DNA of 64,000 nucleotides from JAPLDA01 sp043787975. GTDB lineage: Bacteria > Bacteroidota > Bacteroidia > AKYH767-A > 2013-40CM-41-45. The notes under the pieces were generated by a model. That model saw only the letters and a list, made by a program, of their open reading frames with translations, was not told where the DNA came from and ran no database searches. The DNA is taken from positions 1 through 64,000 of the forward strand of contig JAYVUK010000001.1 in NCBI GenBank assembly GCA_043787975.1, written 5' to 3'. The number at the start of each line of letters is the position of its first letter. Positions within the stretch are counted from its first letter, which is position 1. The position numbers and the translations under genes are program-made. Below are positions 25,083 through 33,945 of this stretch, piece after piece.

Positions 25083-25325
25083 TTATTTTCCTTCCCCGTA
25101 AATTTTATCAATCGCTTCAGCCAGTTTACGATCTTTTTCAGTGACTACATTTCCAGCATCGTGTGTATTTAAAGCAATGTCAACTTTGTTCCACACATTG
25201 CTCCAGTTCGGGTGATGATTCATTTTTTCTGCAACAAATGCTACACGAGTCATAAAAGCAAATGCCTGCACAAAATTTTTGAATTCAAAAGAACGTTGAA
25301 GTTGATTATTTTTTTCTTCCCACAT
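25083..25325 (-). CDS. Pterin-4a-carbinolamine dehydratase
   Basis: 80 residues, typical of the small PCD fold. Seen: LQRSFEFKNFVQAFAFMTRVAFVAE, the catalytic histidines in EKMNHHPNWSNVWNKVDI and a conserved THDAGNVVTEKD. The enzyme dehydrates 4a-hydroxytetrahydrobiopterin; in bacteria it can accompany phenylalanine hydroxylase or assist molybdopterin or pterin metabolism. No such partner gene is in view. It lies two bases past the convergent subtilase. Confidence 0.92.
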   Translation of the reverse strand: MWEEKNNQLQRSFEFKNFVQAFAFMTRVAFVAEKMNHHPNWSNVWNKVDIALNTHDAGNVVTEKDRKLAEAIDKIYGEGK

Positions 25326-25363
25326 AGTATTTAAATTTAATAAGCAAGTTAGTTAAGTATGCT

Positions 25364-25397
25364 GAACCCTGAGCCCGTCGAAGGGTGTCGAAGCGTC
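25364..25397. repeat. Short repeat of the GAACCCTGAGC..GTCGAAGGG family
   Basis: CTGAACCCTGAGCCCGTCGAAGGGTGTCGAAGC is a degenerate member of the same TTCGACAAGCTCAG repeat family seen between dciA and ndk. It lies between tsaD and the PCD gene on the minus strand. Confidence 0.6.
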
Positions 25398-26454
25398 ATA
25401 GTTGCATCCTAGCAAGCGGAGTTATGCTCTGATCAGCAAAATCTTTTTTCAGGTATTTAAAATATCCCGTGATCGCAATCATAGCTGCATTGTCAGTGCA
25501 ATATTCAAATTTAGGAATGTAAACACTCCAGTTCAATTTTTTTCCTTGTTCAAGAAGTGCTGCCCGAAGCCCGGAGTTGGCACTCACTCCGCCCGCGACG
25601 GCAATTTCTGTTATACCGGTTTCAGCAGAAGCACGGATTAACTTCTTAAGCAATGTATCAACGATCGTATGCTGAATGGAAGCACAAATGTCGGCTTTGT
25701 TTTTTTCGATAAACTCCGGATCAATTTTTAAATGGTCACGAATGAAATAAAGAAATGCTGTCTTTAAACCACTAAAACTGAAATCATATTTTTCAATTTG
25801 AGGAAAAGGAAATTTATAGGCCAGTGGATTTCCTGATTTTGCAAATTGATCGATCAACGGTCCTCCCGGGTAATCAAGACCCATAATTTTTGCGGCTTTG
25901 TCAAACGCTTCTCCGGCTGCATCGTCCAGTGTTTCTCCAATGACTTCCATGTGCAGGTGATCTTTTACCAAAACAATTTGAGTGTGTCCACCTGACACGG
26001 TAAGGCAGAGAAAAGGAAAACCCGGAACTGAAGTTTCAAATTTCAAATTTCCAATTTCCAATTTCTGATTTGGATCAGTACGGATAAAATGTGCCAGCAC
26101 ATGCGCCTGCATATGGTTCACTTCGATCATGGGAATATCCAAGGCAAGCGCAAATGATTTTGCAAATGAAACTCCTACCAACAAGGCGCCCATCAAGCCC
26201 GGACCTCGTGTAAATGCGACAGCGTCAAGGTCATTTTTGGTTACCTTCGCCAGCTTCAGCGCCTCATCTACAACAGGAATTATCTTTTGTTGATGTGCCC
26301 GCGAAGCAAGTTCAGGAACAACTCCTCCATAATATTTATGTATGAGTGTTTGAGAGGCAATGATGTTGGATAAAATCTGATCGTTACAAGAAACAGATGC
26401 AGATGTTTCATCGCACGATGACTCGATGCCAAGTATGTAAACAGGTTGATTCAA
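25396..26454 (-). CDS. tsaD: tRNA N6-threonylcarbamoyladenosine transferase TsaD
   Basis: 352 residues. TsaD makes t6A37 in ANN-reading tRNAs with TsaB and TsaE. Seen: YILGIESSCDETSASV, the metal-binding EVNHMQAHVLAH pair, LTVSGGHTQIVLV, the DDAAGEAFDKAAK stretch, GLDYPGGP and AVAGGVSANSGLR. About residues 128-143 (NQKLEIGNLKFETSV) are encoded by a word repeat inserted between HFIRTD and GFPFLCLT, in a surface loop; the frame is intact. It is divergent from tamB. Confidence 0.95.
   Translation of the reverse strand: MNQPVYILGIESSCDETSASVSCNDQILSNIIASQTLIHKYYGGVVPELASRAHQQKIIPVVDEALKLAKVTKNDLDAVAFTRGPGLMGALLVGVSFAKSFALALDIPMIEVNHMQAHVLAHFIRTDPNQKLEIGNLKFETSVPGFPFLCLTVSGGHTQIVLVKDHLHMEVIGETLDDAAGEAFDKAAKIMGLDYPGGPLIDQFAKSGNPLAYKFPFPQIEKYDFSFSGLKTAFLYFIRDHLKIDPEFIEKNKADICASIQHTIVDTLLKKLIRASAETGITEIAVAGGVSANSGLRAALLEQGKKLNWSVYIPKFEYCTDNAAMIAITGYFKYLKKDFADQSITPLARMQL
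26034..26075. repeat. TTTCCAATTTC word repeat inside tsaD
   Basis: Plus-strand words TTTCAAATTTC and CCAATTTCC are translated on the minus strand as KLEIGNLKFETSV within TsaD. The same LEIGNWKFG-like peptide is found in the GldI-like protein at 7937. Confidence 0.65.
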
Positions 26455-26554
26455 GGTATGGTACTTGTTAATAAATGTTCTCCCGTAGCCGTTTCAAAAT
26501 TAACAAATCGTATTAATCTCGTAGTGTATTATTTTAATAGCTGAAATCAGGAAA

Positions 26555-29500
26555 GTGTCAAAGAAAATCCTTCGTATCCTTCTTTGGACAGTTGCAGTTT
26601 TGCTGCTGCTGATCGGTTCTTCTTTTGTGTTGCTTCAGGTACCTTCGGTGCAAACATGGCTTGCACAAAGAGCCACGGCTTACTTGTCTGATGAACTGAA
26701 AACAAAGGTGACAGTTGGTAAAGTGAGCATTCAATTTTTCAAAAAGGTATCGCTGAAGAACCTTTATATCGAAGACTTACATCATGATACCCTTTTTTAT
26801 GCGGATGAATTACTGATTGATATTAAAGAGTTAAGCACATCACAGCATTACCTTGATTTAAACAAGATTACGTTAGATCATGCGAAATTTTTTCTGACCC
26901 GGCATCATGGTGAAAATTCTGATAACTTAAAATTTCTTTCAGATTATTTTGCGTCAGGCGATACATCAGCAACCTCCGCCAAATGGACGATTAAATTGCG
27001 TGACGTACGATTTGAAGATGTTACGTTCCGTCATGATGTGGAGGATGATAAACCAGAACCTGGAGGTGTGGATTTCGCGCACCTGGATGTAAAGAATGTG
27101 TATGGTGATCTGAACGATATTTCATTTGTAAATGATTCCATTTTTGTGAATGTGGATAAACTTCGCTTTAAAGACAAAAGCGGATTTCAACTGGATGAGC
27201 TTTCAACGGATGCGAAGGTTGCTTCTGACGAACTGCGTTTGAATAAATTAATTATACGCACTCCATCTACGGATCTTCATACCGATCTTACTTTTCGTTA
27301 CGACAGCATGTCTGCATTTAATGATTTCCTGGAAAAGATCAACTTCAATTCACATTTCAAAAACTCAACAGTTTCATTTACCGATATCGCATTCTTTGCC
27401 ACCGATTTGAAGGGAATGAACAGCCATGTAAAACTGGATGGAGATTTCAAAGGAACTGTGAGTAAGTTCCACGGAAAAAATGTAACGATCAGTTTCGGTG
27501 AACATTCTTTCTTCAAAGGAAATGTTGCGATGACCGGGCTTCCTGTTATCTCGGAAACCTACATGGACATACTCGCCACCGATGTGCAGGTAAATAAAAA
27601 GGACATAGAAAGTATTCCGTTGCCTCCATTCAATGAACACAATCATTTGGAGGTTCCGGAGAATCTCGTTACGCTCGGCAAAGTCAATTTCAAAGGCAAG
27701 TTTACGGGGTTCTTCAGTGACTTTGTAGCGTATGGAAACATAACAACGGATATTGGTTTTATTTCTTCTGACATGAACCTGAAGGTTGACCGTCAGAAAA
27801 AAACAACCATCTATAGCGGACATATTTCAACCAATCATTTTAATGTGGGGAAAGTATTTTCCTCGAATGATCTTGGAGAACTAACCATGAGTGCGGATAT
27901 AAAAGGCAGTGGTTTGAAATTGGAAAATGCAGATGCAAAACTAAACGGAACGATTGAAGCAATCGGGTTCAGAGGGTATGTATACAGGGGAATAAAGCTC
28001 AACGGAGAAGTGGCTAAGAAACTTTTCAGTGGCGCTGTTGCCATTCATGAACCGAACATCGATTTGGATTTTTCAGGTACTATCAATTTCAAACCTGCTG
28101 TTCCGGATTTTAATTTTACTGCCGATATAGGGAAAGCGCATCTTGATACATTGAACCTCTTCAATATGAAGGGAGAAGAGATGCTGAAAACAAAAATTGT
28201 TGCACATTTCAGCGGTAAAAAAATTGATGACCTCGAAGGAACTATCCGCGTTGACAGTACCGATTTTCGTTTTGATAAAGTGTTGTATCATATCAACCAC
28301 ATGTTCGTGAGTGCTGAAAATATAAATTCAGCACGCTCAATTAATATTCAATCAGATAATTTGGATGCTGATTTTAAAGGACAATTTGAATTTTCAACGT
28401 TGGGTGATGCGTTCAAGCAAATCATGCCGCGCTATCTTTCCAATGTCATTCTGCCGGTCAAATCAATTCCGTCGAAACAGGATTTTTCATTTAACATCAG
28501 GCTGAAAAACATGTCGGTGATTACTGAAAATTTCTTCCCTTCCTGGGAAGTGGATCCCAATACAACGATCAATGGAAAATTCAACAGCCTCACAAATGAT
28601 ATTCTGCTGAACATTGAATCATCTTCCGTGCGGTTTAAAAATTTCCACTTTGTCAACACACGATTAAATGCTTCTGCGGGAAATGAAACAATGAAAGTGG
28701 CGCTCGATGCAGGTCAGCTGTTTTATTCGGATTCGTCCTACATTCCTTCTTTTCAATTTAACGCCAGTACTTCCGGTAATAAGATTTCATTCATGTTGCA
28801 AATGGCTGATTCAACTGTTTATGCTGACAGGGCAAACCTGAAAGGGGAACTCAATTTTGCTTCATCAAAGAAATTCGATTTGCAATTCAAGGAGTCTTCC
28901 ATTGCGCTTGGTAATGAAATATGGACCATGGATCCGGGTAATAAAATTTCATTCGATTCAAGCGCTATTGACATCAGGAGTTTTTCTTTTTCAAAATCCA
29001 ATGAACAGGTGAATATTAACGGGATCGTTTCTAAGAATGAAAAGGATCAGTTGGTGGCGGATTTCAAAAACTTTAATCTTAAAAACCTGAATCCTTTATT
29101 GGTGTCTTCCAATATTAAGATCGGAGGTTTGTTGAATGGTAAAGCGATCGTTGCGGATGCATATAAAAAAATCAAACTGGTTTCGAATCTTGATATTGAG
29201 AAAATTCAATTCAATGATGACACACTTGGAAACGCTTCCTTCATTACCGGTTACGATGCTGACAAGAAGAAAATTTCGGTGGATGCATACATTCAGAATG
29301 GTTCTGTGAAAACCATTGCTGTTACAGGAGAATACCAGACGGATAAGGAAAAGGATAATCTTGATTTCAACGTGAAGCTGAACAATTTTTACCTGACAAC
29401 CATTGCTAAGTACATTGATGATATTGTTTCAGAATTGAGCGGAAGGTTATCTGCGGATCTAAAACTTACAGGAGACTTTAGTCGACCGGTATTTAAGGGT

Positions 29501-30958
29501 AACCTGAACCTGAACCGTGTTCATTGCAAAGTGAATTACCTGAACACACGGTATAATTTCACCAATGATATAACAGTTGGAGAAAATTATTTTGAGTTGA
29601 AAGACTTTAAGATTTTTGATGAACGGAGTGAGTCAGCCATTGCGAACGGAAGAATTACTCATTCTTATTTTAAAGACTTTTATTTCAATGTCAACCTGGA
29701 TGCGAATAAATTTCAATGCCTCAATACTGGTGTTTCCGAGAATGCAATTTATTATGGAACTGCAAATGCCAGTGGCAGCGCCTATTTTTCAGGCCCGCTG
29801 GAAAGCATGAACATGCAGATTCAATTTACCTCTGAAAAAGGAACTGAAATTTATATTCCTCTCACAAATACATCGGAGGTAAGTCAAAGCAATTTTATTT
29901 CATTCAGGGAAAAAGGAAAGTTCAACATTGCAAATGCACTGACAAACCGTGTCAATCTTTCGGGCATTAAACTCGATATGACATTGGACATGACTCCGGA
30001 TGCGGAAATACAGATCATCTTTGATGAAAAGATCGGTGATAAAATTATCGGAAGAGGATATGGCAATTTGCGACTTGACATCAATACGGTTGGCGATTTT
30101 AATATGTATGGAACCTATTCAATTGAAAGCGGATCCTACATGTTCACCTTGCAGAATATCATCAACAAGAAATTCGAAATCGAACGCGGTGGCTCGATCA
30201 GTTGGGGAGGAAATCCGTATGATGCCGATATCAACCTGGATGCTGTTTACACGACCAGTACGTCAACGCTTTATAAAATTCTTCCTGATTCTTCCTATCG
30301 CACACGGTTAAAAGTTGATTGCCGGCTGAATCTTTCAAACAAGTTAATGAATCCGACTATTAAATATTCGATCAATGTAAGAGGAGTAGATGCCAGCGCC
30401 CAAAGCCAGATTCAAAGTGCGCTTAATTCAGAGGCAGAAGTGAGTAAACAGATGTTCGGTTTATTGGTATTGAATCAATTTATTCCGACGGGTATCACTT
30501 CGCAGGCCTCTAATAAAGTGGATGCCGGTGCAGGAGCTGGAGCCAGCGGTGTTGAATTTCTTTCTGACCAGGTGAACAACTGGCTTTCACAAGTCAGCAA
30601 GGATGTGAACATCGGAGTAAACTATAAAGCAAGAGATATTTACAGCAAAGAAGAAATGGAACTCATGTTTTCAAAATCACTTGCAAACGATAGGTTGCTT
30701 GTTGAAGGAAGCGTTGGCAGAGTGGCGGCAACGGGCGATCAGACCACAAGCAACATTGTCGGAGATTTTAATGCGGAATACAAATTGAGTGAAGACGGGA
30801 GAGTCAGAGTAAGAGCGTTTAATAAATCAAACACGTCAAACTTTATATACAATTATGCTCCTTATTCTCAAGGTATCGGAATTTTGTATCGAAAGGAATT
30901 TGATAAATTTCATTTGTTTGGAAAAAGAGCTGTCAGTGATACATCAGCTGTAAAATAG
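26555..30958 (+). CDS. tamB: TamB-like translocation/assembly module protein
   Basis: 1467 residues with a GTG start at 26555. An N-terminal membrane anchor (ILRILLWTVAVLLLLIGSSFVLL) is followed by a long periplasmic beta-rich body of repeated ..F.G.....D.. segments and a DUF490 C-terminal domain (GSYMFTLQNIINKKFEIERGG, PYDADINLDAVY, NEMFGLLVLNQF-like motif). TamB spans the periplasm and moves lipids or barrel proteins toward the outer membrane, with TamA or a BamA homologue. Divergent from tsaD, a common arrangement in this phylum from general knowledge. Two hairpins follow the stop. Confidence 0.9.
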   Translation: MSKKILRILLWTVAVLLLLIGSSFVLLQVPSVQTWLAQRATAYLSDELKTKVTVGKVSIQFFKKVSLKNLYIEDLHHDTLFYADELLIDIKELSTSQHYLDLNKITLDHAKFFLTRHHGENSDNLKFLSDYFASGDTSATSAKWTIKLRDVRFEDVTFRHDVEDDKPEPGGVDFAHLDVKNVYGDLNDISFVNDSIFVNVDKLRFKDKSGFQLDELSTDAKVASDELRLNKLIIRTPSTDLHTDLTFRYDSMSAFNDFLEKINFNSHFKNSTVSFTDIAFFATDLKGMNSHVKLDGDFKGTVSKFHGKNVTISFGEHSFFKGNVAMTGLPVISETYMDILATDVQVNKKDIESIPLPPFNEHNHLEVPENLVTLGKVNFKGKFTGFFSDFVAYGNITTDIGFISSDMNLKVDRQKKTTIYSGHISTNHFNVGKVFSSNDLGELTMSADIKGSGLKLENADAKLNGTIEAIGFRGYVYRGIKLNGEVAKKLFSGAVAIHEPNIDLDFSGTINFKPAVPDFNFTADIGKAHLDTLNLFNMKGEEMLKTKIVAHFSGKKIDDLEGTIRVDSTDFRFDKVLYHINHMFVSAENINSARSINIQSDNLDADFKGQFEFSTLGDAFKQIMPRYLSNVILPVKSIPSKQDFSFNIRLKNMSVITENFFPSWEVDPNTTINGKFNSLTNDILLNIESSSVRFKNFHFVNTRLNASAGNETMKVALDAGQLFYSDSSYIPSFQFNASTSGNKISFMLQMADSTVYADRANLKGELNFASSKKFDLQFKESSIALGNEIWTMDPGNKISFDSSAIDIRSFSFSKSNEQVNINGIVSKNEKDQLVADFKNFNLKNLNPLLVSSNIKIGGLLNGKAIVADAYKKIKLVSNLDIEKIQFNDDTLGNASFITGYDADKKKISVDAYIQNGSVKTIAVTGEYQTDKEKDNLDFNVKLNNFYLTTIAKYIDDIVSELSGRLSADLKLTGDFSRPVFKGNLNLNRVHCKVNYLNTRYNFTNDITVGENYFELKDFKIFDERSESAIANGRITHSYFKDFYFNVNLDANKFQCLNTGVSENAIYYGTANASGSAYFSGPLESMNMQIQFTSEKGTEIYIPLTNTSEVSQSNFISFREKGKFNIANALTNRVNLSGIKLDMTLDMTPDAEIQIIFDEKIGDKIIGRGYGNLRLDINTVGDFNMYGTYSIESGSYMFTLQNIINKKFEIERGGSISWGGNPYDADINLDAVYTTSTSTLYKILPDSSYRTRLKVDCRLNLSNKLMNPTIKYSINVRGVDASAQSQIQSALNSEAEVSKQMFGLLVLNQFIPTGITSQASNKVDAGAGAGASGVEFLSDQVNNWLSQVSKDVNIGVNYKARDIYSKEEMELMFSKSLANDRLLVEGSVGRVAATGDQTTSNIVGDFNAEYKLSEDGRVRVRAFNKSNTSNFIYNYAPYSQGIGILYRKEFDKFHLFGKRAVSDTSAVK

Positions 30959-31342
30959 TTTTTTTTAAAGCACACAATCAGATTACATTATTTGTACTGA
31001 CACTTCTTTAAATGACAAAAGCTACCGACCTTACGGGGTTGGTAGCTTTCGATATCAGCCTTACGGGGCTGCTAGTTTACACCATTCGCTTTTTTTTCTT
31101 GGTAAGAAACTATGTCACAAGAATAACTGGAAAAAGTGAGTGCATGTTTTCAATAATCAGTTTCTCTTGCATGTGTAATGTTTGAAATGATTATCTGATT
31201 AGAATAATCTGGATATTAAAAAAATGAAGTTTTCAGGTTGATTTCTTTTTTTACTTCTTTTTTATGATGAAAGAAAAATTCAAAATGCTCCATTTTATCT
31301 TACGAGGATACACTCAATTTCAAGGTAGGGAATAAAGTTTAC
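30959..31342. other. Intergenic region between tamB and ribBA
   Basis: The 424-base gap holds the paired hairpins near its start and a -10 box near its end. I looked for an FMN riboswitch ahead of ribBA and found none of its conserved core (for example AGGG.GCAGGG). The middle (31080-31340) is AT-rich with no recognisable RNA. Confidence 0.5.
31018..31075. repeat. Two tandem hairpins downstream of tamB
   Basis: AAAGCTACCGACC-TTACGG-GGTTGGTAGCTTT forms a strong hairpin (31018-31048). A second, ATCAGCC-TTACG-GGGCTGCTAGT, follows (31054-31075). They share the TTACGG loop and so look like sister REP-type palindromes. They may also end tamB transcription; the T-run is short. Confidence 0.65.
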
Positions 31343-31350
31343 TAACTTTG
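31343..31350 (+). promoter_or_regulatory. ribBA promoter -10 box TAACTTTG
   Basis: TAACTTTG fits TAnnTTTG and lies 33 bases before the ATG at 31383. Confidence 0.55.
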
Positions 31351-31382
31351 CGCTTGGATTTAACACTAGATGATTGATTAAT

Positions 31383-32591
31383 ATGAAACTGAATACCATT
31401 GAAGAGGCTATTGCTGAAATTAAAAGAGGGAAAGTCATCATTGTAGTTGATGATGCGAACCGTGAAAACGAAGGTGATTTTCTCACGGCTGCCGAAAATG
31501 CAACACCTGAAGTCATCAACTTCATGGCAACGCATGGCAGAGGTTTAATTTGTGCACCGCTTACAGAAGAGCGATGCGATGAATTGCAGCTCGAATTGAT
31601 GGTCAACCGAAATACGTCATCACATGAAACTCCTTTTACCGTTTCTGTAGATTTAATCGGAGAGGGAACTTCAACAGGAATTTCTGCAAGCGATCGTTCT
31701 AAAACGGTGCTCGCTCTTATTAATCCGAAAACAAAACCGTCGGATCTCGGAAGGCCCGGACATATTTTTCCGTTGCGTGCAAAAAAAGGTGGCGTGTTGA
31801 GAAGAACTGGTCATACAGAAGCAACGATTGATTTAGCGAGGCTGGCCGGGTTTAAACCTGCCGGAGTTTTGGTGGAGATCATGAATGAAGACGGAACCAT
31901 GGCGCGGCTTCCTGATTTATTTACGATTGCGAAAAAATTTGACCTGAAAATTATCAGCATCGAAGACCTGATCGCGTATCGCTTAAAACAAGAAAGTCTG
32001 ATCGAACGGGAAGTGAATGTAAAATTGCCAACGCGCATCGGGGAGTTTACACTGTATGCGTACAAACAATTGACAACCGGCCAGGAACACCTTGCGCTGG
32101 TGAAAGGCGAATGGAAAAAAAATGAAGCTGTGTTGGTTCGTGTTCATTCATCTTGTCTGACGGGAGATATTTTCGGTTCATGCCGGTGTGATTGCGGAGC
32201 TCAATTGCACAAAGCGATGGAGATGATTGAACAGGAAGGCAAAGGCGTGGTTGTTTACATGAACCAGGAGGGAAGAGGAATCGGTTTGTTGAATAAACTC
32301 AAAGCTTATAAGTTGCAGGAAAAAGGACTCGATACCGTTGAAGCAAACATTGAGTTGGGTTTTGGAATGGATGAACGTGATTACGGAGTGGGAGCACAGA
32401 TCCTTCGCGACCTGGGAGTTTCAAAAATGAAACTGATGACGAACAATCCAAAGAAGCGTGCGGGACTGATTGGTTACGGATTGGAAATTGCGGAAGTAGT
32501 TTCGATAGAAATAAAATCCAACGAGCACAACAAGTTATATCTTACAACCAAGAGAGATAAAATGGGACACACGATCAGGATTGATAATTGA
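31383..32591 (+). CDS. ribBA: Bifunctional 3,4-dihydroxy-2-butanone 4-phosphate synthase / GTP cyclohydrolase II
   Basis: 402 residues from the ATG at 31383 (the TTG at 31374 is nine bases upstream in frame). The RibB half (1-205) has DDANRENEGDFLTAAENA, HGRGLICAPL and GHTEATIDLARLAG. The RibA half (205-402) has the zinc ligands in HSSCLTGDIFGSCRCDCG, then NQEGRGIGLLNKLKAY and MTNNPKKRAGL. Together they make both riboflavin precursors, from ribulose 5-phosphate and from GTP. The product of the RibB half is used by RibH at 3226. Single-gene transcript with its own promoter. Confidence 0.95.
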   Translation: MKLNTIEEAIAEIKRGKVIIVVDDANRENEGDFLTAAENATPEVINFMATHGRGLICAPLTEERCDELQLELMVNRNTSSHETPFTVSVDLIGEGTSTGISASDRSKTVLALINPKTKPSDLGRPGHIFPLRAKKGGVLRRTGHTEATIDLARLAGFKPAGVLVEIMNEDGTMARLPDLFTIAKKFDLKIISIEDLIAYRLKQESLIEREVNVKLPTRIGEFTLYAYKQLTTGQEHLALVKGEWKKNEAVLVRVHSSCLTGDIFGSCRCDCGAQLHKAMEMIEQEGKGVVVYMNQEGRGIGLLNKLKAYKLQEKGLDTVEANIELGFGMDERDYGVGAQILRDLGVSKMKLMTNNPKKRAGLIGYGLEIAEVVSIEIKSNEHNKLYLTTKRDKMGHTIRIDN

Positions 32592-32706
32592 TCCCTATTT
32601 TCAGATCAGGATTCTTCGTACAACTTTGTATTTTTAGTTTTCTCATTGCCCGAAATACAAATGGGAGTCATATTCGTATTTCGTTGCTCTTCGTATTTCG
32701 AAGATT

Positions 32707-33906
32707 CTATTCAGTTAATGTCCTGTAAAATTCAGTTACACTTTTTCCGATCACTTCGTTTGAATAGCTGCCGGCAACCAATTCTCTTCCCGCTTTTCCG
32801 ATTTGCTCAGCGTAATTTTTGTCGTTCATACATCGTTTGATAGCCTCTAAAAATTGTTGAGGTGTATTTGCAATCAAAATATTTTTTCCATAGGTACACC
32901 CAATTCCTTCCGCTCCGATAGAGGTAGACAGAATTGTTTTTCCAAGTGCCATTCCCTGGATGATTTTCACACGCATGCCGCTACCTGATAAAAGAGGAAC
33001 GACCATGATTTGTTTATCATTCATGTACGTGTTCGAATCAGAAATTTCTCCTTCGCAAATCACATTCGGATAAGCCGCTTCTACTAATCGTTTTGGAAAA
33101 CCTCGACCTGCAAGATGGATTTTAAGATCAGGAAATTCAGCATGAATCATCTTCCAGCAATTTTCAAGGAACCAATCGATCGCTTCGAGGTTTGGCATCC
33201 AATCCATCGAGCCAAGGTGAAACAAACACCATTCTGGTTTTTTCTCTGTAGAAATGGTGTAGTCACTCAAATCAATTCCGAGCGGAGTTACATGGATTGG
33301 AAGTTTGCAGCCAAGGTTTCTTAAAATAGTTTCATCTTCAAAAGTGATTGGAAGTATAGCGTCCAATTTATCCAGGTGAAATACCTCAAATGCTTTGAGT
33401 CTCTTTGACAATAATTTCAAATACCATTTTCGAAATTTATTTTTTTCTGACTGATGCAAACGTTCCCAGATGATATGCTCGACATTGTGCGCACGCAGCA
33501 CTATTTTGGCAGACGAATTTTTTCGGATGCAAGCCAAGTAAGGCAACATAAACAAACTCTCCAATTGGATGATGTCGTAATTCTCTGCCTTTAATAGTTC
33601 CGTTAACCGGTGTTCGAATTCTTTATTGTAAAAGCGAGTGATGTTGTAAGATTCCTTTGTGAATAGATTTAAAAAAGCAGGAAACGTTTTTACAGAGGTA
33701 TCTGTGATGATCGCTTCAATTTTAGTTTCATTTCTGAACTGCTGAGGCAATGAATTCAGATTTACAAAATGTTTCTTCGTATTCAACGCAAGAATCTTTA
33801 CTTCATTACCCTGTGAGAGAAGCGACCTGCAAAGATTGTGCATGGCAATATTTCCTCCATCCACAGGAGGAAAAGGAATGCGATGACAGAGTTGGAGAAT
33901 TTTCAC
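32707..33906 (-). CDS. Family 4-type glycosyltransferase
   Basis: 399 residues of GT-B fold. The N-terminus MKILQLCHRIPFPPVDGGNI is the donor-fold start with a Gly-rich turn. The C-terminal half holds LFHLGSMDWMPNLEAIDWF, the LLSGSGMRVKIIQGMALGKTI nucleotide-sugar site and STSIGAEGI. Such enzymes build surface polysaccharides or glycoproteins. No polysaccharide cluster surrounds it, so the acceptor is unknown. It follows the LptF/LptG-type gene on the minus strand with a 39-base gap. Confidence 0.88.
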   Translation of the reverse strand: MKILQLCHRIPFPPVDGGNIAMHNLCRSLLSQGNEVKILALNTKKHFVNLNSLPQQFRNETKIEAIITDTSVKTFPAFLNLFTKESYNITRFYNKEFEHRLTELLKAENYDIIQLESLFMLPYLACIRKNSSAKIVLRAHNVEHIIWERLHQSEKNKFRKWYLKLLSKRLKAFEVFHLDKLDAILPITFEDETILRNLGCKLPIHVTPLGIDLSDYTISTEKKPEWCLFHLGSMDWMPNLEAIDWFLENCWKMIHAEFPDLKIHLAGRGFPKRLVEAAYPNVICEGEISDSNTYMNDKQIMVVPLLSGSGMRVKIIQGMALGKTILSTSIGAEGIGCTYGKNILIANTPQQFLEAIKRCMNDKNYAEQIGKAGRELVAGSYSNEVIGKSVTEFYRTLTE

Positions 33907-33945
33907 CTGGACAAAAATAGTAGTTGAATCACGGTATACTTATTT

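Noticed and set aside
31080..31382. FMN riboswitch ahead of ribBA
   Set aside because: None of the conserved riboswitch core is present.
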